From contig DATLCN010000036.1 in NCBI GenBank assembly GCA_035526335.1, positions 62,001 through 126,000 on the forward strand: 64,000 nt of DNA, given 5' to 3'. This DNA is from GCA-2861595 sp035526335. GTDB taxonomy: Bacteria; Actinomycetota; Acidimicrobiia; Acidimicrobiales; GCA-2861595. This document shows positions 48,588-56,809 of this stretch, in pieces; position 1 is the stretch's first letter, and each line of letters begins with the position of its first letter. The position numbers and the translations under genes are program-made. The notes under the pieces were generated by a model, which worked only from the letters and a program-made list of their open reading frames with translations, made no database searches and was not told the origin of the DNA.

Positions 48588-49265
48588 CTAGGCGGGGAGG
48601 GAGTCGAGGGTTGATTCCTGGCCGTTGAGGAAGACCTTCACGGCGCCGGCGCCGCGGGCCACCCAGCCCTTCTCGGACGAGAGGTGGCGGATGATGGCGG
48701 TCTGCTCGTCGAGGGCGACGACGGGGATGCCCTTGGTGGCGAGGGTGACGGTGCGGTGGGCCTTCTCGGGCGACCAGGTGTCGGCGTGGGGGATCACCGC
48801 GAGTTGGGAGACCAGGCCGAGTCCGACGGTGTAGGCGCCGCCGCGGGGGTCGACCATGGGATCGGTGAGAACCATGGCGCCGGCGGAGGAGCCGGCCACC
48901 ACGGCGCCGTTGCGCCACGCGGCCACCAGGGCGGCCCACACGGCGGAGTCCTTGAGGACCGACCGGAGGTGGAGGGGCGAACCCCCGCCCAGGTAGATGA
49001 AACGGGCGTCGGCCACGACGGCGGCGTTCGCCGCGTCCTCGGCATCCGGCCGGCTGAGGACCATGAGGGGCCGCACCTCGGCACCCATGCGCTCGAACCA
49101 GGTGGTGGCGGAATCCACCGACCGCTGCGGATGCTCGTAGGCGGCGGCGGTGGGCAGCACCAGCACCTCTTTCCCACCCGCTGCCTCCAGGAGCTCGGTG
49201 TCGAACTGGCAGCCCTGGCGCCATTCGGCACCGCCGATCAGAGCGAGAGGCCCGGGGCCGGTCAC
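48588..49265 (-). CDS. S51-type peptidase (dipeptidase E / cyanophycinase-like)
   Basis: A 225-residue class I glutamine-amidotransferase-like fold. The nucleophile Ser is in AVVAGSSAGAMVLTDPM near residue 128, preceded by RFIYLGGGSPLHL; ALIGGAEWRQG opens the protein. Members cleave Asp-containing dipeptides or cyanophycin; the substrate here is open. GTG 49265. Confidence 0.85.
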   Translation of the reverse strand: MTGPGPLALIGGAEWRQGCQFDTELLEAAGGKEVLVLPTAAAYEHPQRSVDSATTWFERMGAEVRPLMVLSRPDAEDAANAAVVADARFIYLGGGSPLHLRSVLKDSAVWAALVAAWRNGAVVAGSSAGAMVLTDPMVDPRGGAYTVGLGLVSQLAVIPHADTWSPEKAHRTVTLATKGIPVVALDEQTAIIRHLSSEKGWVARGAGAVKVFLNGQESTLDSLPA

Positions 49266-49355
49266 CGGCGGAAACAGGGGTCGAGGGTCATCGACCGCTC
49301 AACCTAGTCATGCGGATCTGGCACGTCCGAGCCGTAAACGCAACAATCGTGGGCC

Positions 49356-50138
49356 GTGGCCGGTTTCCCTCTTGAGAAGAACCCCTGGTCGACCGATGCA
49401 GGTGAGATGGTCGACCACCGCGCCCTACCCGGTCTCGGCGCAGGTCTCGCCGGGCTCGCCTTTGGAGTTGCCGCCATCGTTCTGCAGGTGCCGCTTCTGG
49501 CCCTGGGTGCGGCGGCCTGCGCCCTCGCCGCCGGCGCCACCACTGTGATCCAGGTTCAGCGTCTGGTCGAGACCGAGGCACAGCTCACCGCCGGCGCCGT
49601 CCTCGCCAACCTGCTGGACCTGCCCCAGCAGGCCCGCCAGCAGGCCCAGACCCTGGTCGACGAGGAGACAGGGCTTCCCGATGGTCGTTTCCTGGAGCTG
49701 GCCATCGAGGGGCGGGTGGCCGCCGCCCGGCGCCACCTGTGGCCCGTCACGATCGTTCTGCTGGAGGTCGGGCTGCGCCCCGAGTGCAGCGGCGAGGACG
49801 ACCAGGATCGGGCCCTGGTGGAGTTCGCGATGCTTCTGCGCCGCGCGCTTCGTGAGGCCGATGTCGTCTGCCGCACCGGCCGGACCGGTTTCGCCCTGGT
49901 GCTGGAGGACACCGCCGAGGAAGGTGGTGTGTGGGTGGCCGAGCGGGTCCAGATCGCCATGGCCCAGGAGGGCGGCGGAGCCCGACGTCTGGTCGCCGGC
50001 GTCGCCAGCTATCCCACGCACGGCCTCGACGCCGATTACGTCCTTGCCCGCGCCCAGGCCGCCCTGACCCGTGCGTGCGCGGCCGGCGCCGGCCGGGGAC
50101 TGGGTCAGGTCGAGGTGGCCCAGCCCGACTTCGCCTGA
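49356..50138 (+). CDS. Membrane protein with degenerate GGDEF domain
   Basis: A 260-residue protein with a hydrophobic N-terminal hairpin (GLGAGLAGLAFGVAAIVLQV and ALGAAACALAAGATTVIQV), then a diguanylate-cyclase-like domain from about 95 (DEETGLPDGRFLELAIEGRV). The GGDEF motif is replaced by GRTGF in VVCRTGRTGFALVLEDT, so cyclase activity is very unlikely. A binding or regulatory role is possible. The GTG start is divergent from the S51 gene. The 3' end overlaps the small carboxylase gene by 34 bp. Confidence 0.78.
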   Translation: MAGFPLEKNPWSTDAGEMVDHRALPGLGAGLAGLAFGVAAIVLQVPLLALGAAACALAAGATTVIQVQRLVETEAQLTAGAVLANLLDLPQQARQQAQTLVDEETGLPDGRFLELAIEGRVAAARRHLWPVTIVLLEVGLRPECSGEDDQDRALVEFAMLLRRALREADVVCRTGRTGFALVLEDTAEEGGVWVAERVQIAMAQEGGGARRLVAGVASYPTHGLDADYVLARAQAALTRACAAGAGRGLGQVEVAQPDFA

Positions 50139-50302
50139 GCCCACCAGCGGCCGGAGAAGCGCCACGAGGTGGCGGCGGCGGGTTCCGGGTTCACAGGTGC
50201 CGCCGGCGCCGGCGCCGGCCTCGGCCACACCAGTTCCACGGCAGCCATCACCGCGGCAAGCTGCTGGGGCGTGAGCGGCGGGGTGACCTCGCCGGCGGTC
50301 AC
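50105..50302 (-). CDS. Acyl-CoA carboxylase epsilon-like small subunit
   Basis: 65 residues: LTPQQLAAVMAAVELVWPRP, a Pro/Ala linker, then a Trp-rich end (SWRFSGRWW). Actinobacterial carboxylase epsilon subunits have this form, a short N-terminal helix, Pro/Ala-rich linker and Trp-containing C-terminus, and stabilise the alpha-beta complex. GTG 50302 overlaps the beta-subunit stop (GTGA). Confidence 0.7.
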   Translation of the reverse strand: MTAGEVTPPLTPQQLAAVMAAVELVWPRPAPAPAAPVNPEPAAATSWRFSGRWWAQAKSGWATST

Positions 50303-51852
50303 AGCGGGACGTTGCCGTGCTTACGCCGTGACCGGAGCACGTGCTTGGAACGGAGCATGGCCAGGCTGCGGGTGAGCACGGGGCGGCTGTCAGCGGGATC
50401 GATGACGTCGTCTATGAAGCCGGCCTCGGCCGCTCCGTACGGGTTCAGATGTTGCTCCCGGTACTCCTTGACCAGCTCCGCCCGCCTCGCCGCCGGGTCG
50501 GGGGCGTCGGCCAGCTCCCGGCGGTGGAGCACGTCGACCGCCCCTTCGGGACCGGTGACCGCGAACTCCGCCGACGGCCAGGCGAAGGCGAGGTCGGCCC
50601 CGAGCGACTTGGAGTTCATCACCACGTAGGCGCCGCCGTAGGCGTCGCGGATCACCATCTGGATGCGGGGAACGGTGGCCTCGGACCATGCGTACAGGAG
50701 CTTGGCGCCGTGGCGGATGATCCCGTTGTGTTCCTCGTCGGTGCCGGGGAGGAAACCGGGGACGTCGACGAACGAAACGAGGGGGACGTTGAAGGCGTCG
50801 CAGGTGCGCACGAAGCGGGCCGCCTTCTCGGCCGCGTCGGTGTCGATGGCGCCGGCGAGCACCCGGGGCTGGTTGGCCACGATCCCCACCGGATGGCCGT
50901 CGATGCGGGCGAAGCCGCAGACGATGTTGGTGGCCCAGTGGGCGAAGTACTCGAGGAGCTCCTCCCCATCGACCACCGCCCGGATGAGCTGGTGGACGTC
51001 ATAGGGAGTGTTCGAGTCGACCGGAAGCAGGTCCGCCAGTTCCGCATTGGGCAGGACCGATTCAGGGTTGGAGTCGAGCGCCGGCGGCGTTTCCCGGTTG
51101 CTGGAGGGCAGGTACCCCAGGAGACGCCGGACCTGGTCGAGACACGACTTTTCGTCCTCGGCCACGAAGGTGCACACGCCGGATTTGGATCCGTGGGTCA
51201 TGGCGCCGCCTAGCTCCTCGATGGTGACCTCCTCGCCGGTGACCGCCTTGACGACCTCGGGGCCGGTGATGGCCATGTAGGAAAGCTCGCGGACCATGAA
51301 GATGAAGTCGGTCATGGCCGGGCTGTAGACGGCTCCGCCGGCGCACGGGCCGAGGATCACGCTGATCTGGGGGATCACGCCGGACGAGGAGACGTTGCGG
51401 GAGAAGATCCGCCCGTACATGTCGAGCGAGACGACGCCCTCCTGGATGCGGGCGCCGGCGCCGTCGTTCAGGCCGATCATGGGGACGCCCAAGGAGGAGG
51501 CCAGGTCCATCACCTTGTGGATCTTGCGGGCGTGCATCTCCCCGAGTGACCCACCGAAGACGGTGAAGTCCTGGCTGAACAGGCAGACACGCCGCCCGTC
51601 GATGGTGCCGAAGCCTGTCACCACCCCGTCCGTGTAGGGGCGGTTGCTCTCCAACCCCATGCCCTCGGCCTGGTGGCGGACCAGTAGGTCGAGCTCTGTG
51701 AAGGAGTCGGCGTCGAGCAGGTACTCCACCCGCTCGCGGGCGGTCATCTTCCCCCGGGCGTGCTGGCGCTCCACCGCCTTGGCCGAGCCGGCGTGGCGGG
51801 CCTCGTTCCTGCGTTCGGCCAGCTGGTCGACGTGGTGTCGCTGCTCGGTCAC
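50299..51852 (-). CDS. Acyl-CoA carboxylase beta subunit (carboxyltransferase)
   Basis: A 517-residue carboxyltransferase that moves CO2 from biotin to acetyl- or propionyl-CoA. N-terminal KMTARERVEYLLDADSF, VFGGSLGEMHARKIHKVMD, ILGPCAGGAVYSPAMTDFIF (oxyanion hole) and C-terminal PGFLPGTDEEHNGIIRHGAK and RDAYGGAYVVMNSKSLGADL are typical. GTG 51852 begins VTEQRHHVDQLAERR. The biotinylated alpha subunit is not in the window. Confidence 0.94.
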   Translation of the reverse strand: MTEQRHHVDQLAERRNEARHAGSAKAVERQHARGKMTARERVEYLLDADSFTELDLLVRHQAEGMGLESNRPYTDGVVTGFGTIDGRRVCLFSQDFTVFGGSLGEMHARKIHKVMDLASSLGVPMIGLNDGAGARIQEGVVSLDMYGRIFSRNVSSSGVIPQISVILGPCAGGAVYSPAMTDFIFMVRELSYMAITGPEVVKAVTGEEVTIEELGGAMTHGSKSGVCTFVAEDEKSCLDQVRRLLGYLPSSNRETPPALDSNPESVLPNAELADLLPVDSNTPYDVHQLIRAVVDGEELLEYFAHWATNIVCGFARIDGHPVGIVANQPRVLAGAIDTDAAEKAARFVRTCDAFNVPLVSFVDVPGFLPGTDEEHNGIIRHGAKLLYAWSEATVPRIQMVIRDAYGGAYVVMNSKSLGADLAFAWPSAEFAVTGPEGAVDVLHRRELADAPDPAARRAELVKEYREQHLNPYGAAEAGFIDDVIDPADSRPVLTRSLAMLRSKHVLRSRRKHGNVPL

Positions 51853-51912
51853 TGTGGCGCCTGGGACAGGGTCATCGTGCCGAGAGGTTACGGCCGGCGC
51901 AACAATCACGCT

Positions 51913-52626
51913 GTGCCAGTCGAGCCGCCGCCGTCGCCATGGGGATTCCCCGACCCGGCCCAGGCCGGTCCCGATGACGTGGTGGCTCTCGGCGCCGACC
52001 TTGCTCCCGGCACGCTGCTGTCCGCCTACCGGGCCGGCTTGTTCCCGATGCACCTGAGCCACGGCCATGGTGGCGACGTGCTGGCGTGGTGGTCACCAGA
52101 GCCGCGGGGGGTCCTACCCCTGAACGGGCTGCGGGTGAGCCGGTCGCTGCGCAAGGCGTGCCGGCTCTTCGAGATCCGGGTGGACACCGCCTTCGACGAG
52201 GTCATCGCCGCCTGCGCCTCCACCCGCACGGAGAACGGTTGGATCAACGAAAAGATCCGGAGCGCCTACGTCCGGCTCCACCAGCTGGGCTGGGTCCACA
52301 GCGTGGAGGCGTGGTCGAGGCGTGACGGCGCCCTGGCTGGCGGCCTGTACGGCGTTTCGGTGGGCGGGTTCTTCGCCGGCGAGTCGATGTTCCACCACGA
52401 GACCGACGCCTCCAAGGTCGCCCTGGTCGCTTTGGTGGGGCTGTTGCGGGAAGCAGGCGCGGCGTTGCTGGACGTCCAGTGGCAGACCCCGCATCTCGCC
52501 AGCCTCGGCGCGGTGGAGGTGAGCAGGGCCGAGTACCTGCGCCGGCTGGATTCCGCGCTGCGCCTCCCGCTGCCGGCGGTGTTCAGCCGGCCGACGGCGC
52601 CGACTGCCGGGCCCGGGAGGCGATGA
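51913..52626 (+). CDS. aat: Leucyl/phenylalanyl-tRNA-protein transferase
   Basis: A 237-residue enzyme that adds Leu or Phe to N-terminal Arg/Lys of proteins for N-degron degradation. AYRAGLFPMHL, AWWSPEPRGVLPL, GWINEKIRSAYVRLHQLGWV and GVSVGGFFAGESMFHHETDA are family motifs. GTG 51913, only 60 bp from the divergent carboxylase start. It overlaps the convergent gene by 44 bp. Confidence 0.94.
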   Translation: MPVEPPPSPWGFPDPAQAGPDDVVALGADLAPGTLLSAYRAGLFPMHLSHGHGGDVLAWWSPEPRGVLPLNGLRVSRSLRKACRLFEIRVDTAFDEVIAACASTRTENGWINEKIRSAYVRLHQLGWVHSVEAWSRRDGALAGGLYGVSVGGFFAGESMFHHETDASKVALVALVGLLREAGAALLDVQWQTPHLASLGAVEVSRAEYLRRLDSALRLPLPAVFSRPTAPTAGPGRR

Positions 52627-53335
52627 CCGCCTCGACCCGCGCCGTCAGCTCCGCCGGGGCGAAGGGCTTGGACAGGTAGTCGTCGGCTCCGAACTGGCGA
52701 GCGACGAGCTTGTCGCCCTCGTTGGACCGCCCCGAAACCACCACTATGGCGATGTCGCACCGGCGCCTCAGCTCCACCAGCACCTCGAGGCCGTCCATCC
52801 CGGGCATGCACAGGTCCAAAACGGCCACGTCCGGCGGGTCGGCCAGGATGGCGGCGCATCCCTCCGGTCCGTTGTCGAACTGCCGGACGTTCAAGCCGCC
52901 GCGCTTCAGGGTGGCGACGATTACAGCCCTGACACCGGCGTCGTCGTCGACCACCACTGCCGAAAGGGTCGGGTTGCCGGAGCCTGGGCAGGCCACCTGC
53001 GCCGGCTTGGCCGCAGGGTAGCTGGAGCGGTGGCGCGCGGCGCCGCCCGCCAGCACGCTGATCGTCGCCATGTCCATCGACATGACCCCGGCGGCCACCC
53101 GTGCCCCACCGTTCCTGCGGGCCCGGCCATTGCCGGACTGAGGCAGCTCACCACCGCGGATTTTGCCGTCCACCGAATGGAGCCCGGCGGCGACGGCACC
53201 GAGATTGGACGGATGAAGGCGCTTGCACTCCTCTGACGCCGTGCAGTACTTGCAACGGACCACTCCTCGGTCGGGCACGACGTAGGCACCCCTGCGCCGG
53301 CAGTTTCCGCACTGCTCGTAAATCAGGACCGTCAC
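52583..53335 (-). CDS. Zinc-ribbon plus receiver-domain protein
   Basis: 250 residues. The N-terminus has CGNC and CKYC 16 residues apart (zinc ribbon, about 9-31). A linker of about 90 residues follows. The response-regulator receiver domain (about 125-245) has VVVDDDAG, phosphoacceptor VAVLDLCMPGMDG, VVVSGRS and YLSKPF. There is no DNA-binding output domain. GTG 53335 has a strong AGGAGG site seven bases upstream and is preferred to the longer frame to 53491. No sensor kinase is adjacent. Confidence 0.8.
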   Translation of the reverse strand: MTVLIYEQCGNCRRRGAYVVPDRGVVRCKYCTASEECKRLHPSNLGAVAAGLHSVDGKIRGGELPQSGNGRARRNGGARVAAGVMSMDMATISVLAGGAARHRSSYPAAKPAQVACPGSGNPTLSAVVVDDDAGVRAVIVATLKRGGLNVRQFDNGPEGCAAILADPPDVAVLDLCMPGMDGLEVLVELRRRCDIAIVVVSGRSNEGDKLVARQFGADDYLSKPFAPAELTARVEAVIASRARQSAPSAG

Positions 53336-53509
53336 CTTCGTCCTCCTCTGGCTGGTACCTCCACCATCGGCATCACGCGGCCGCGTGACGAACAACGGTT
53401 CATCAACATTCGGAGAGCTCCGGCGGGACGGATTACTCCCGGCGGGCCGGTTTGTCCGCAGATCGTTGTCATACGATTGATTTCTGCTCACAGACGTCGG
53501 GGCGGGCCC

Positions 53510-54400
53510 TCAGGGCGGCCCGGCGGCTCGTTGTGCTGCGACGGCGGCGGCGCGGTCGGCGAGGTGGGTGGCGTCCAGTTCGCGGCACAGGTCGGGGAAC
53601 GACGGTGACGGGCCGGTCCACCGCAGCTCCGCCACGCCGCCGAGGAGACCGCGGTCGATCACGAGGGTGGCCAGGGTGCGGAAGGCCAGCGCCGCCTCCC
53701 AATTGCTGGCGAGGGTATTGGCCAGCTGCCGGGCGGAGCGGACCTCCACCTCCCAGCGCTCACCCAGGCGGGGGATCTGTTCGAGGTGGGCGTATCGGCG
53801 CAGGACGGTGGCGGCGGAACGGGCGCCCCAACCGGCCAGGCCGGGGAAGCCATCGGCCGAGTCGCCGACCAGGCCCAGCCAGTCGGGTATGGACTGCGGC
53901 AGTACGCCGAACTTGGCCACCACGCCGGCCTCGTCGAACACCGTGTTGCGCCGACGATCCAGCTGCACCACCCGGTCACCCACCACGCACTGGGCGAGGT
54001 CCTTGTCCGGCGTGCAGATGACCACCTGCTCGACGGCGGGGTCCTCGGCGGCCAGGAGGGCGGCCGATGCGAGGGCGTCGTCGGCCTCCAGTTCGACCAT
54101 GGCCCAGACCCGAACGCCCATGGCCTCCAGCGCCTCCTCGAGGAGGGGGAACTGGGCCAGAAGGTCCTCGGCGACTCCGGTTCCGTCCTTGTATCCGGGC
54201 CACAACCCGTTGCGGAACGACTCGATCACGTGGTCGGTGGCGACGCCCACATGGGTGGCGCCTTCGTCGATAAGGGTGAGGACGGAGTTGAGCACCCCGC
54301 GTGTGGCGGCGGTGCGCGAGCCCTTCTCCCTTACCTCAGCAGGCAGGCCGTAGTGATGGCGGAACAGCTCATAGGTGCCGTCGACCAGGTGTACTCGCAT
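53510..54400 (-). CDS. 5'-3' exonuclease / flap endonuclease-like protein
   Basis: A 296-residue stand-alone relative of the Pol I 5' nuclease domain. The N-terminal HLVDGTYELFRHHYG, acidic metal-binding clusters VELEADDALASAALLAAEDP and VVICTPDKDLAQCV, and a helix-hairpin-helix segment VGDSADGFPGLAGWG are present. Probably removes RNA primers or flaps. ATG 54400. Confidence 0.9.
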   Translation of the reverse strand: MRVHLVDGTYELFRHHYGLPAEVREKGSRTAATRGVLNSVLTLIDEGATHVGVATDHVIESFRNGLWPGYKDGTGVAEDLLAQFPLLEEALEAMGVRVWAMVELEADDALASAALLAAEDPAVEQVVICTPDKDLAQCVVGDRVVQLDRRRNTVFDEAGVVAKFGVLPQSIPDWLGLVGDSADGFPGLAGWGARSAATVLRRYAHLEQIPRLGERWEVEVRSARQLANTLASNWEAALAFRTLATLVIDRGLLGGVAELRWTGPSPSFPDLCRELDATHLADRAAAVAAQRAAGPP

Positions 54401-54434
54401 GACCAACCTTCGCAGTTGTCGCTCAGGGGTGTTG

Positions 54435-55721
54435 TCATCGCCGCCGCTCGCCCCGGGGGCGTCCCCGCCGGCGGGAGGAGGGAAGCTCGGCCGCCAGCTC
54501 CTCGCGCACGTCTGCGGGAAGGCCCGAGAACCGGGCGTTGCTGGTGACGGCGTCGAATCCGGAGGCGGCAGCGGCGTCTATGAGCGCCGCCCGGTTGTCC
54601 GCCGAAGGCTGCTTCAACGCCTCCAGCAACGCATCGAGGGCGTCGCCGCCCTCGTCCGCCAGCTCGAGGGCCAGCACCTCGAGGGTGGCCTGGGAGCCGG
54701 TGCGGCGGGCGAGGAGCTTGCTGACGACCTTGAGAAAGAAAAGACCGAGGATCACGCAGATGATCAACCCCCACGGGATCACGAACACACTGGCGCGGGC
54801 CGAACGGCGGGACCCGTCCGCGGTGACGACTTCGATCGGCACCCTCACCGGCCCGCCGTACCAGGGGATCTTCACCGGCGCCGAGTAGGGCTCCACGGAC
54901 CGGGCCAGGAGGATCTTCGATCCCTCGAGCACGGTGTCCTTGGCCTTCACGGTGGGCGCGACCCTGACCCGTCCCGTGTTGCGGAGCACCACCTCGACGT
55001 CGAGCTCCGACGGGAACCACATCGAATCCAGCTTGCGGTCTACCTTGATGATCTTGAATGCCCTGGTGGCGTCGCCGGGGACGGTGACGTAGAGGCGGGT
55101 GGCCACCCGGCGGATCACCTTGAGGTTGCCGCCCACGGGAGCGTTCTCGGCCACGAAGACGCCGACGTGGTCGCCCGGGTCGGCGTTGACGGGGACGGTG
55201 ATGCCGAAATCGACCAGGACCGTGCCCCTCGCCGGGACCGTCACCTCCGGCACGGGGAGCCGGGCCCAGCTGCCCACGTCCTCCTGGTTGAGCTTGTCGC
55301 TCACCGTCGGCGTCCCGTCGGCTCCGAAGGTCAGGTCCCGGATGTAGAAGCGGACCACCTGGGGGATGTCGGCCGGATTCGCCACCCTCGCCCTGGTGTT
55401 CTTGCTCTCGCCCGGGGACAGCTGGAACACGAACCACTGCCCGCTGTTGGGGTCCTCCGGCCGGGCCTCGGTGGGAGAGACCCCCACCGAAGGGGTGTCC
55501 ACCAGCGGCACCGTCCCGCCCGTTGGCGCCGTCGAAGGGGTCGGCGCGGTCCCAGCGGAGGCCGGCGCCGGCGTTGTTGGCCCGGCTTCGTTCGTGGACC
55601 CCCTTGGCGTGGTGGGCGCCGTCTGGGCGGTCGCCCTCACCGCCCCCAGGATGAACAACAGCGCCACCGCGGTGGCGGTGGCGCTGCGTGGAAAGAAACG
55701 TGGAGCTGATATGGCGGGCAT
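54435..55721 (-). CDS. DUF916-like surface protein, membrane-anchored
   Basis: 428 residues. A signal peptide (ATAVALLFILGAVRATAQ), a Pro/Thr-rich region, then beta-rich domains of the WxL-associated type (GQWFVFQLSPGESKNTRARV, NPADIPQVVRFYIRDLTFG). A membrane helix (VFVIPWGLIICVILGLFFLK) is followed by a cytoplasmic helical tail of about 100 residues. In Firmicutes such proteins bind peptidoglycan and WxL-domain partners. It starts six bases after the WxL-like gene stop. Confidence 0.75.
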   Translation of the reverse strand: MPAISAPRFFPRSATATAVALLFILGAVRATAQTAPTTPRGSTNEAGPTTPAPASAGTAPTPSTAPTGGTVPLVDTPSVGVSPTEARPEDPNSGQWFVFQLSPGESKNTRARVANPADIPQVVRFYIRDLTFGADGTPTVSDKLNQEDVGSWARLPVPEVTVPARGTVLVDFGITVPVNADPGDHVGVFVAENAPVGGNLKVIRRVATRLYVTVPGDATRAFKIIKVDRKLDSMWFPSELDVEVVLRNTGRVRVAPTVKAKDTVLEGSKILLARSVEPYSAPVKIPWYGGPVRVPIEVVTADGSRRSARASVFVIPWGLIICVILGLFFLKVVSKLLARRTGSQATLEVLALELADEGGDALDALLEALKQPSADNRAALIDAAAASGFDAVTSNARFSGLPADVREELAAELPSSRRRGRPRGERRR

Positions 55722-55727
55722 TACCCC

Positions 55728-56273
55728 CTACTGAACCAGAGTGAGGGTGATGGTACCGGCGTAGACGCCAGTGGGTGTGCCGTTCGGCAGGGCCAGGTGC
55801 CAGTCCGAGGTGGAGGCGTACGTCCCGCTGTAGACGGCCGCCGTGCTCTGTCCCGTGGTGGTGAACAGCGTCCTCGCCGCGCTGACGACCTCGGTGCCAC
55901 TCGTCGCTGTTGCCGTACCGCCACCCGACGTCTGGGTCACAGCCCGGTTCGAAATCGACATGTTGGTATTGGCCAGCGTGTTGGCCGGAGTAACGGTATC
56001 CGTCAGGACGCCTATTGCTGCGGTAACCGACCAGGGGTTCGTGCCGGTGCGGGCCGCCTCGGTGACCGTGGTCGCCAAGGACCCGGTCAAAGTGCTGGTG
56101 CCGGCGACCGAGCTCATGGTTACGGGGTTGGCCACGATCGTCCGGGAGCCGACGTTGCCGGCGGTGACGGTGGCAGTGAGTGTGGTGTCGAGCGCTCCGG
56201 CCCCGCTGGCGGGGATTCCGGCGGCGGCGGCGGCGGCAAGTGCGGCGACGGCGATACGAGTTGGCTTACGCAT
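55728..56273 (-). CDS. Secreted WxL-like surface protein
   Basis: A 181-residue protein with a signal peptide (IAVAALAAAAAAGIPASGAG) and a Thr/Ser/Val-rich beta domain. Two Trp motifs, NPWSVTAAIG near residue 85 and SDWHLALPNG near 158, and the ending GTITLTL resemble the paired WxL motifs of peptidoglycan-associated WxL domains. ATG 56273 with GGAGGAG nine bases upstream; the longer frame is not needed. First gene of the leftward pair. Confidence 0.7.
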   Translation of the reverse strand: MRKPTRIAVAALAAAAAAGIPASGAGALDTTLTATVTAGNVGSRTIVANPVTMSSVAGTSTLTGSLATTVTEAARTGTNPWSVTAAIGVLTDTVTPANTLANTNMSISNRAVTQTSGGGTATATSGTEVVSAARTLFTTTGQSTAAVYSGTYASTSDWHLALPNGTPTGVYAGTITLTLVQ

Positions 56274-56518
56274 GAGATCGTTCTCCTCCGAGACGGATAT
56301 CGCCTCCGAGGTGATCTTCGACATCGGGGCCGCCCGCACCATGGCCCGTCCGGGGGGTTTGTCTGACCCAATTGGGACCAGCCAGTGGACGTTCGGCGCA
56401 AAAGGGTGAGGTGCCGCGACTCGCCGCCCGCCCGAGGCAGCGAGGAGCTTCTTCGTCCGGGTCCCGTAGACACTGACTAGCCACTCAGGCCGGATCAAAC
56501 CGCCCCACCGGGCCATAG

Positions 56519-56809
56519 GTGTCCCGGTCTCAGCGTCCGATGGTGCTGGACGTGCACCCAACGTCCGGACAGGTCGTCGTGTCTGTCGACGCCTCATCGC
56601 CTGGAGCCGTGCCTCCGCCGACCACGACAACCGTCGGGTCGCCGGTGGACCCGAGCCCGGGCCGGGTGCCGGGCGGGTTTCCCGTCACCGGTCTCGCGGG
56701 CGGTTCGGTGCTGGTCCTGCTCGCCCTCGTGCTCGTCTCCATCGGCCTCGTCCTGCAGCGGATCGCTGCCGCCAGGCCCTCCCGAAAGGAAGCTCCATGC
56801 GCAAGATGA
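56519..56809 (+). CDS. Small protein with sortase-type anchor signal
   Basis: 96 residues. Pro/Thr-rich segment, then FPVTG (LPxTG variant), a hydrophobic helix (GSVLVLLALVLVSIGLVLQ) and a basic tail, the layout of a cell-wall sorting signal. No signal peptide is visible. GTG 56519 directly follows an in-frame TAG; ATG 56540 is an alternative. It may be the surviving C-terminus of a larger wall protein. It overlaps the next gene by 13 bp. Confidence 0.65.
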   Translation: MSRSQRPMVLDVHPTSGQVVVSVDASSPGAVPPPTTTTVGSPVDPSPGRVPGGFPVTGLAGGSVLVLLALVLVSIGLVLQRIAAARPSRKEAPCAR

